From JBCDLI01 sp038745535 (GTDB lineage: Bacteria > Pseudomonadota > Alphaproteobacteria > Rhizobiales > Rhizobiaceae), in the NCBI GenBank assembly GCA_038745535.1, contig JBCDLI010000086.1:1-5768 (forward strand): a DNA stretch of 5,768 nucleotides. The letters run 5' to 3'. A program made the position numbers and the translations under genes. Below are positions 1 to 5,162 of this stretch, piece by piece. Below the pieces are notes generated by a model. The model was given only the letters and a program-made list of their open reading frames with translations. It was not told where the DNA came from and searched no databases. Within the stretch, counting starts at the first letter, position 1, and each line of letters begins with the position of its first letter.

Positions 1-33
1 CTGCAGTTTTCCAAGGCGTTTTACACCCGCTGA
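1..33 (+). CDS. Possible last codons of an upstream plus-strand gene (truncated by window edge)
   Basis: Frame 1 reads ten sense codons (LQFSKAFYTR) and then TGA at 31-33. A strong hairpin terminator with a plus-strand T run begins 22 bases later, which is the spacing expected after a real gene end. The other two plus frames stay open through the terminator, which makes them unlikely. Ten residues are too few to recognise a family, so this is an inference from layout only. The stretch could equally be non-coding. Confidence 0.22.
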   Translation: MQFSKAFYTR

Positions 34-55
34 TCAACTGCAAATCGCCACTGAG

Positions 56-86
56 AAAACCGCCGGTCGAAAGATCGGCGGTTTTT
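56..86. terminator. Strong intrinsic terminator, probably bidirectional
   Basis: The arms AAAACCGCCG (56-65) and CGGCGGTTTT (76-85) are perfectly complementary. The inner bases 66-68 pair with 73-75 (one G-T wobble), leaving a GAAA tetraloop at 69-72. The plus strand ends in five T residues (82-86), so it would stop a gene entering from the left. On the minus strand the hairpin lies about 45 bases past the pgm stop codon and ends in four T residues, so it could end the pgm transcript as well. The GNRA loop is present only in plus-strand RNA, which slightly favours that direction. Confidence 0.85.
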
Positions 87-131
87 CTATGTGATGATGA
101 AAGGCGCTAGGTTGCGCCCTTCGATTTGTTC

Positions 132-1739
132 TCAGGTGATGACGTCTGGTCCGGTCTTACCGGTCTTTGCCTGCACGCCCAGAAGTGTTTCGGTCTTCGC
201 GATGACCTCAGCGAGCGCGTCTTGGGCGTCGTCGCCAAAGCGGGCTTCATCGGCCTCGTGCTTTTCGAAGTAGAGCCGGATGGTCGCGCCCACGGTGCCC
301 GTGCCTGACAGCCTCATGATTGCTTTGGAGCCGTTCGGGAATTCAAAGCGGAAGCCTTGGTTGGCGCTATGCGACCCGTCGATTGGATCGTCATAGGCGA
401 AGATTTCCGCCTTCGCCAATTCGTCCGATCCTGCTTTCACGGCCTCGGTTGCAGCGGCGACGACCTTGTCGGCCAATTCTTGCGGAACTTCCTCATAGTC
501 ATGGCGGGAATAGAACGTGCGCCCGAAACGCTTCCAGTGATCGTCGACCAGTTCACGCGCGGTCTTACCGGTCGCAGCCATGATGTTGAGCCAGCAGAGG
601 TATGCCCATAGCCCGTCCTTCTCACGAACGTGGGTCGAGCCTGTGCCGAAGCTTTCCTCGCCGCAGATCGTGATGCGCCCGGCGTCCATGAGATTGCCGA
701 AGAATTTCCAGCCCGTGGGCGTCACGAAGCATTCAATGCCGAGTTCTGCCGCGACGCGATCAACCGCGCCTGAGGTCGGCATGGATCGCGCAATGCCATC
801 AAGCCCTTCCGCGTAGGCTGGAATTTTCTGCGCATGTTCACAGATGATCGCGAGTGAATCCGACGGTGTGACGTAGATGTCTGCGCCGACGATCATATTT
901 CGATCGCCGTCACCGTCGGATGCTGCCGCTATGTCAGCTTCACCCCGCTTTACAACGGCATCAAAGAGCACGTTAGCCCACGTCGGATTTGGATCCGGGT
1001 GGCCTTTGCCAAAGTCCGGCAATGGTACTTCGTTGATGACCGTGCCAGCAGGGCTGCCAATACGGTCTTCAAGGATCGCCTTTGCATAGGGTCCGGTAAT
1101 TGCGTGCATCGCGTCGAACCGCAGTGTCCTCCCGTTGGCCACCATCTTTCCAATCGCGTCGAAATCGAAGAGGCTCTCCATGAGTTCGACATAGTCTTCG
1201 ACGGGATCGATAACGTCGATTTCCATGCCTTCAAATGTGGAGGGTCCGACTTTGTTGACGTTGGGTGCATCTGCTTCAATCATTCGGTAGGTGACATCGG
1301 ATTTCGTGAGGTCGAAAATCGCGTCGGTGACTTTTTCGGGTGCGGGTCCGCCGTTTGGTCCGTTGAACTTGACACCGAAGTCGCCATCGATCCCGCCCGG
1401 GTTGTGGCTCGCTGAAAGAATTATGCCGCCATCGGTTTTATACTTGCGGATCACGTTTGAGGCAGCGGGCGTCGAAAGCAACGCGTTTTGTCCGATGATG
1501 AGCTTCTTCGCGCCATTGGCTGCTGCGATACGGATAATGATTTTTGTGGCGTCTAAAGACCACTCACGCCCGTCGCCTCCGACAACGAATGTTTTGCCTT
1601 CAGCGCCGCCAATGGCCTCGAAGATCGCCTGAACAAAGCGCTCTAAGAATTGAGGCTCTTGGAAGTGGCGGGTCTTTTTTCGAAGACCGGACGTGCCCGG
1701 TTTTTGATCGACGCGTGCGGGAGAGGTGATCTCAATCAT
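132..1739 (-). CDS. pgm: Alpha-D-glucose phosphate-specific phosphoglucomutase
   Basis: This cytoplasmic enzyme interconverts glucose 1-phosphate and glucose 6-phosphate. It feeds UDP-glucose, glycogen and surface-polysaccharide synthesis; rhizobial homologues are also called exoC. The product is 535 aa, close to the roughly 540 aa usual for the family. Visible landmarks are the N-terminal QKPGTSGLRKK (12-22), the phosphoserine loop SASHNPGG (109-116, Ser111 the expected phosphorylated residue), the metal-binding loop DGDGDR (275-280), the sugar-binding GEESFG (360-365) and the C-terminal phosphate-binding RLSGTGT (476-482). All active-site loops are intact and there is no frameshift. The start at 1739 is chosen because AGGAA lies 6 bases upstream and because the protein then begins MIEITSPARVDQKPGTSG, like rhizobial Pgm. 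An in-frame ATG at 1772 would add 11 residues but has no ribosome-binding site. The gene is divergent from dctP. No glycogen genes are visible in the window. Confidence 0.96.
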   Translation of the reverse strand: MIEITSPARVDQKPGTSGLRKKTRHFQEPQFLERFVQAIFEAIGGAEGKTFVVGGDGREWSLDATKIIIRIAAANGAKKLIIGQNALLSTPAASNVIRKYKTDGGIILSASHNPGGIDGDFGVKFNGPNGGPAPEKVTDAIFDLTKSDVTYRMIEADAPNVNKVGPSTFEGMEIDVIDPVEDYVELMESLFDFDAIGKMVANGRTLRFDAMHAITGPYAKAILEDRIGSPAGTVINEVPLPDFGKGHPDPNPTWANVLFDAVVKRGEADIAAASDGDGDRNMIVGADIYVTPSDSLAIICEHAQKIPAYAEGLDGIARSMPTSGAVDRVAAELGIECFVTPTGWKFFGNLMDAGRITICGEESFGTGSTHVREKDGLWAYLCWLNIMAATGKTARELVDDHWKRFGRTFYSRHDYEEVPQELADKVVAAATEAVKAGSDELAKAEIFAYDDPIDGSHSANQGFRFEFPNGSKAIMRLSGTGTVGATIRLYFEKHEADEARFGDDAQDALAEVIAKTETLLGVQAKTGKTGPDVIT

Positions 1740-1745
1740 TATGCG

Positions 1746-1750
1746 TTCCT
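1746..1750 (-). promoter_or_regulatory. Ribosome-binding site that decides the pgm start
   Basis: Read on the minus strand this is AGGAA, followed by a 6-base spacer (CGCATA) and ATG at 1739. The alternative upstream ATG at 1772 is preceded by a C-rich stretch with no purine-rich core. The site therefore supports the shorter protein. Confidence 0.7.
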
Positions 1751-1873
1751 GCTTCGGAAATAGTTTCCCCATCGCTTATCGCGGGGGCTTTAAATTGTCG
1801 TTGCCAAGGTTCGGAAAATGGCTCGAAAAAATGCCCGTCCAAATCGGGTTCATCACATTCGCGCCAATCAAGC

Positions 1874-1919
1874 GGATTGCGATAGGATTGGGTTGCTACC
1901 CGATAGCAAACATGCAATC
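1874..1919. promoter_or_regulatory. Repeat cluster in the pgm-dctP intergenic region, candidate operator
   Basis: This stretch, 60-105 bases before dctP, holds several overlapping short repeats. There is an inverted repeat TTGCTA (1893-1898) / TAGCAA (1904-1909) with a 5-base spacer. A wider inverted pair is GATTGC (1875-1880) / GCAATC (1914-1919). GGATTG occurs directly repeated at 1874 and 1885, 11 bases apart. CGATAG occurs directly repeated at 1880 and 1901, 21 bases apart. Spacings near one and two helical turns suit a regulator binding one DNA face. Which regulator, and whether it acts on dctP, pgm or both, cannot be told from the sequence. I see no convincing -35/-10 pair for either gene. 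Confidence 0.4.
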
Positions 1920-1966
1920 AGCCGAAAGTGGCAGGCCAAAAGTTTAAGTCCGCCATCATTTTCACT

Positions 1967-1972
1967 GGGAGG
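1967..1972 (+). promoter_or_regulatory. Strong Shine-Dalgarno site of dctP
   Basis: GGGAGG is followed by a 6-base spacer (TTCTAA) and ATG at 1979. It is the best ribosome-binding site in the window and fixes the dctP start, which also places the twin-arginine motif at the extreme N-terminus. Confidence 0.85.
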
Positions 1973-1978
1973 TTCTAA

Positions 1979-3085
1979 ATGGATCGTCGTCAATTTTTCA
2001 AAAAAGCCGGCGTAGCCGGTGCGGGCGCTGCGGCCGCGACAACTCTTGCAGCTCCAGCAATCGCACAATCAAACCCACAAATCACATGGCGTTGTTCGTC
2101 GGGCTTCCCGAAAGCCCTCGACACGATTTACGGTGCCGCGGAAGTATTTGCCGATGCGGTCCGCGAAGCAACCGACGGTGCGTTCAACATCCAAGTGTTT
2201 GCATCGGGTGAGATCGTTGGCGCACTTGAAGGCGCGGATGCCGTCACTGCCGGAACAATCGAAATGGCGCACACGGCGTCATACTATTTCTGGGGCAAAG
2301 ACCCTTCATACGCGTTTGGCACAGGCGTACCGTTTGGCCTCAACCAGCGTATGACAAATGCGTGGCTCTATGAAGGTGGTGGCCTCGATCTGCTCAACAA
2401 CTTTTATGCCAAGCAGAACATGATTTCGTTCCCGGCCGGTAACACGGGCGCGCAGATGGGCGGCTGGTTCCGCAAAGAGATCAATACGCTGGAAGATATG
2501 CAGGGCCTCAAGTTCCGTATCGGTGGTTTCGGTGGCCGTGTGATGGAGAAAATCGGCGTTGTTCCACAGGGTCTGCCTGGTTCGGACATCTACCCAGCGC
2601 TTGAAAAAGGCACGATTGACGGTGCTGAATTCGTTGGTCCGTATGACGATTCCAAGCTCGGCTTCAACAAGGTCGCTGACTACTTCTACTACCCAGGTTG
2701 GTGGGAAGGCGGCGTGACGCTTCTTAACATGATCAACCTTGATGCGTGGAACGCACTTCCATCGAACTACCAGGGCATCATCAAGAATGCGTCTGCGGTT
2801 GCAAACAATGTCATGATGGCACGTTACGACACGCTGAACCCAACAGCGCTCAAGCAGTTGGCCGCTTCCGGTACCCAGCTTCGTCCATACAGCCAAGAAA
2901 TCCTCGAAGCCTGCTTTGATGCAGCCACTGAGACCTACGCGGAAATCGCTGCAGAAAACGAAGACTTCAAGACGCTGCACGATTCCTACATGGGCTACCG
3001 TCGCGATGGCTACCTGTGGTTCCAGTTGTCAGAGTACAACTTCGACACATTCCTCATGCTCCAACAGCGTGCAGGCAAACTCTGA
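1979..3085 (+). CDS. dctP: TRAP transporter solute-binding protein, DctP family, TakP-like
   Basis: This is a periplasmic binding protein of a tripartite ATP-independent periplasmic (TRAP) transporter; such proteins capture organic acids for a DctQM-type membrane carrier. The product is 368 aa. The N-terminus is a twin-arginine signal (DRRQFFKKAG, 2-11), an Ala-rich core and a likely cleavage after AIA at 27-29, so it is probably exported folded. Family landmarks are GEIVGALEGADAV (77-89), YYFWGKDP (102-109), GNTGAQMGGWFRKEI (154-168), GLKFRIGG (176-183, Arg180 in the position of the conserved ligand-carboxylate arginine), GTIDGAEFVGPYDD (211-224) and YPGWWEGG (238-245). From memory this pattern closely matches TakP of Rhodobacter sphaeroides, which binds 2-oxo acids such as pyruvate, so a 2-oxo acid ligand is an inference. 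No dctQ or dctM lies within the window: the gene is followed by a terminator and a convergent gene. Codon choice (many CGT, GGT, ATC, TTC) and the strong ribosome-binding site suggest high expression. Confidence 0.93.
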   Translation: MDRRQFFKKAGVAGAGAAAATTLAAPAIAQSNPQITWRCSSGFPKALDTIYGAAEVFADAVREATDGAFNIQVFASGEIVGALEGADAVTAGTIEMAHTASYYFWGKDPSYAFGTGVPFGLNQRMTNAWLYEGGGLDLLNNFYAKQNMISFPAGNTGAQMGGWFRKEINTLEDMQGLKFRIGGFGGRVMEKIGVVPQGLPGSDIYPALEKGTIDGAEFVGPYDDSKLGFNKVADYFYYPGWWEGGVTLLNMINLDAWNALPSNYQGIIKNASAVANNVMMARYDTLNPTALKQLAASGTQLRPYSQEILEACFDAATETYAEIAAENEDFKTLHDSYMGYRRDGYLWFQLSEYNFDTFLMLQQRAGKL

Positions 3086-3105
3086 TTTTTCAGATACTAC
3101 GAACG

Positions 3106-3134
3106 AAAAGCGCGGTGGAAACGCCGGGCTTTTT
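3106..3134. terminator. Intrinsic terminator between convergent dctP and muramidase genes
   Basis: Bases 3106-3117 pair with 3122-3133 in a 12-bp stem with one G-G mismatch and one T-G wobble, closed by a GAAA loop (3118-3121) and followed by a T run (3130-3134). It starts 21 bases after the dctP stop. On the minus strand it lies about 26 bases past the muramidase stop and also ends in four T residues, so it probably ends both transcripts. Confidence 0.82.
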
Positions 3135-3159
3135 GCTTCTTGGAGTGCCGTTTTCTGGG

Positions 3160-4104
3160 TCACCTTTTTGCGGCAAATAGGCCTTTGGGAACGATTTTCA
3201 GGAGCCGCGCAATCCACTTCAGCAGCCGTGAAATGCGGTCCACCGTTTGGTTCTTCGGTTTGGTCTTAATCGCCTGATCAAGGGCTCGTAGGGTGTTGGG
3301 TCCACACTTTGCGTCGGCGACCAACCCGTTCACGACCTGAAATTGCTGGACTGCGATCCGTGTTTTCGAGCCAAAAATGCCGTCGACGGTGAGTTTGTAA
3401 CCGAGCTTGTTCAGCTTCTCTTGCATTGACTGAACGCGCGGCCCTCGATGGCCGAATTGCAGCACATTCGTTCGCGGTGTCGGTTGGGCGATACGGTCTG
3501 CTTGCAACGTCGCACGATACTGCGAGTAGGCGCGCGCGATCTTCTCGTCATATCGGTTTTTGTGAAACGCCGGGCCATTGTAACGACGTGCAAATGCAAT
3601 CCAGTTGCGGCTTTTAAGGTAATTTATCAGGCCGTTTTTCTCGATGAACCGCACCATCAACTCGACCTGACCTTCGAGGTCCCGACGTGCCAGATTGACC
3701 ATGTCTTTTACGCTGTCGAAGCCGAGCGACTTCCAGTGGGCACCCATCACCTGGCCAACACCCCAAGAGCAAGATTCCATCGCAGCGTTTACGTCGATGG
3801 CTGAGGCCCGATCCAGCATCGCAAAGCGTGCTGATTGGGACGCTGGATTTTTGACCACGCCCGCAGACGGTGAGGCGAGGTCTTGGCTGCGTGCGCGTTC
3901 ACGTTTTTTGCCCGACAGGCGTCGGTCGAAATAGTGGCCCTCAAACCGGATCAATGGTTCAAATTTGCCGTTTACGGTTGCGCCCGTCCGCCCCCCGCTT
4001 TCCACGTGAACGACCGCGAGGAGTGCTGCCGGTTCAATGCCGTTCTTGTCAGCGATGTCGCATATTCCCGTAATGTCGCTTGGTTTGAGTCTTGCCATGG
4101 TCAT
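3160..4104 (-). CDS. Endolysin-like N-acetylmuramidase with peptidoglycan-binding domain and cationic amphipathic tail
   Basis: This is predicted to cleave the glycan strands of peptidoglycan. Residues 8-200 fit the N-acetylmuramidase family formerly named DUF3380 (PF11860). Supporting landmarks are ALLAVVHVESGG (27-38, Glu35 the likely catalytic acid), FEPLIRFEGHYF (48-59), the SCSWGVGQVMG block (111-121) and FARRYNGPAFHKNRYDEKIARAY (171-193, in two adjoining motifs). Residues 216-275 form a PG_binding_1 repeat (GHRGPRVQSMQEKLNKLGY, then VDGIFGSKTRIAVQQFQ). The last 25 residues are basic, with no acidic residue after Asp289, and form a clear amphipathic helix. There is no signal peptide, as in phage endolysins, and no holin, spanin or phage gene nearby. 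It may be a domesticated phage lysin, a gene-transfer-agent or bacteriocin lysis protein, or a housekeeping wall enzyme. Two ATG codons compete: 4104 (314 aa) and 4098 (312 aa); a weak GAGA is better spaced for the second. Confidence 0.85.
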   Translation of the reverse strand: MTMARLKPSDITGICDIADKNGIEPAALLAVVHVESGGRTGATVNGKFEPLIRFEGHYFDRRLSGKKRERARSQDLASPSAGVVKNPASQSARFAMLDRASAIDVNAAMESCSWGVGQVMGAHWKSLGFDSVKDMVNLARRDLEGQVELMVRFIEKNGLINYLKSRNWIAFARRYNGPAFHKNRYDEKIARAYSQYRATLQADRIAQPTPRTNVLQFGHRGPRVQSMQEKLNKLGYKLTVDGIFGSKTRIAVQQFQVVNGLVADAKCGPNTLRALDQAIKTKPKNQTVDRISRLLKWIARLLKIVPKGLFAAKR

Positions 4105-4158
4105 GTCTCGCGTTTCTTGGTGCGATTGATGATCGGCGCGACGGGGCGGGGGTGGATA

Positions 4159-4182
4159 AATTTGCGACTATTTTCGCAAATT
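4159..4182. promoter_or_regulatory. Perfect inverted repeat in the muramidase-trhO divergent region, candidate operator
   Basis: AATTTGCGA (4159-4167) and TCGCAAATT (4174-4182) are exact reverse complements separated by the 6 bases CTATTT. The dyad sits 41 bases before the trhO start and about 55 bases before the muramidase start, in a 119-bp divergent intergenic region. That is a position suited to controlling one or both genes. It is AT-rich and not followed directly by a T run, so it is unlike a terminator. I cannot match it with confidence to a known operator, and I see no clear -35/-10 pair around it. Confidence 0.55.
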
Positions 4183-4212
4183 CGGCTTTTTGCTCTTTGC
4201 CGGTTTGGCGCT

Positions 4213-4219
4213 AAGAGGG
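4213..4219 (+). promoter_or_regulatory. Ribosome-binding site of trhO
   Basis: AAGAGGG lies 4 bases before ATG 4224 and 7 bases before the in-frame GTG 4227. The spacing is short for the ATG and more usual for the GTG. The true start could therefore be GTG at 4227, which would shorten the protein by one residue. Confidence 0.6.
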
Positions 4220-4223
4220 CTCC

Positions 4224-5162
4224 ATGGTGTTGGGCCCAACATACGTAATTGCTGCGCTTTATCACTTCGCTCGGGTCAATCGAGCAGTGGAACTGCAAGC
4301 GGAATTGAAGAGCCTTTGCGAGGGCGCTTCAATCACGGGTACGCTGTTGCTTGCCTCAGAAGGCATTAACGGAACAGTTGCTGGGTCACGCGATGCCATT
4401 GATCAGCTGATTGCTTTTCTGCACGCCCAGCCGGAATTTGCTGCGCTGGAGCACAAGGAAAGTTCTTCTGAAAAGCTGCCGTTCTACCGGTTGAAGGTGC
4501 GGGTGAAGAAAGAAATCGTTACCATGGGCGTTCCAGCGATCAATCCAAATGAGATCGTTGGCACCTACGTGGAGCCGCAAGACTGGAATGATCTGATCAG
4601 CGATCCCGATACGGTGGTGGTGGATACACGAAACGATTTTGAGTTCGCCATTGGTACGTTTGAAAATGCGGTTGATCCCGAAACCAAGAGCTTTCGGGAT
4701 TTTCCAGACTGGGTTCATCGCAACGAGAACCGCTTGAAAGGCAAGAAGATCGCGATGTTTTGCACGGGCGGCATTCGGTGTGAGAAAGCAACTGCTTACG
4801 TAAAGCAACTTGGCCACGATCAGGTCTTTCACCTGAAAGGCGGAATCTTAAAGTATCTTGAGAATGTGCCTCGCGGTGAAAGCAAATGGCAGGGCGAGTG
4901 CTTTGTTTTCGACGAACGCGTGTCTGTGGAGCACGGCCTGCAGGTGGGTACCCACTCGCTGTGCCGCGCGTGCCGGATGCCTTTATCGCCGGAACACTTG
5001 AAGTCCGATCAGTTCGAGAGCGGCGTGAGTTGCCCGCACTGTTTTGAGAAATCGACCGAGCGTGACCGCCAGCGCTTCGCTGAACGGCAACGGCAAGTGG
5101 AATTGGCGCGTTCGCGCGGGGAACGTCACGTTGGACGCAAACTTGAGCGCAGAGCGGGCTAA
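4224..5162 (+). CDS. trhO: tRNA uridine(34) hydroxylase, rhodanese family
   Basis: TrhO (formerly YceA) carries out oxygen-dependent formation of 5-hydroxyuridine at the wobble position U34 of certain tRNAs. The product is 312 aa and cytoplasmic. An N-terminal ferredoxin-like domain (about 7-100) carries the family signature LLLASEGINGTVAG (41-54). The rhodanese domain (about 115-220) contains VVVDTRNDFEF (131-141) and the active loop FCTGGIRCEKA (179-189), with Cys180 the expected catalytic cysteine and Cys186 also present. The C-terminal part has two CxxC pairs (Cys247/Cys250 and Cys270/Cys273) that could bind a metal, then an Arg-rich tail, as is common in the family. All key residues are intact. 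Its last 20 bases overlap ureD if ureD starts at 5143, suggesting cotranscription. The overlap says nothing of a shared function, since tRNA modification and urease assembly are unrelated. Confidence 0.95.
   Translation: MVLGPTYVIAALYHFARVNRAVELQAELKSLCEGASITGTLLLASEGINGTVAGSRDAIDQLIAFLHAQPEFAALEHKESSSEKLPFYRLKVRVKKEIVTMGVPAINPNEIVGTYVEPQDWNDLISDPDTVVVDTRNDFEFAIGTFENAVDPETKSFRDFPDWVHRNENRLKGKKIAMFCTGGIRCEKATAYVKQLGHDQVFHLKGGILKYLENVPRGESKWQGECFVFDERVSVEHGLQVGTHSLCRACRMPLSPEHLKSDQFESGVSCPHCFEKSTERDRQRFAERQRQVELARSRGERHVGRKLERRAG

Noticed and set aside
1..131. Possible tRNA or small RNA ahead of the terminator at 56-86.
   Set aside because: No cloverleaf, T-loop consensus or other recognisable RNA structure is visible in the first 55 bases besides the terminator hairpin.
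999..1415. Plus-strand open frame (138 codons) opposite pgm.
   Set aside because: It is antisense to active-site-bearing parts of pgm, and the translation shows no known motif or plausible ribosome-binding site.
1740..1772. Longer pgm product starting at ATG 1772 (11 extra residues).
   Set aside because: No ribosome-binding site precedes 1772. The extra residues do not resemble rhizobial Pgm N-termini, and an AGGAA site sits correctly before ATG 1739.
1773..1978. Sigma-70-like promoters for pgm and dctP.
   Set aside because: Candidate hexamers such as TTGGCA, TTGCGA and GATAAG occur, but no pair has acceptable spacing (the best needs about 21 bases), so I do not report any.
2306..2980. Long minus-strand open frame (224 codons) opposite dctP.
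   Set aside because: It lies entirely within the well-supported dctP gene. The translation is rich in Cys, Arg and Val with no recognisable domain, and it is explained as an antisense shadow of biased codons.
4159..4190. The 9-bp dyad plus the following TTTTT read as a terminator.
   Set aside because: The stem is AT-rich, the T run is separated from it by CGGC, and no gene ends just before it; both flanking genes start here. An operator is the better reading.
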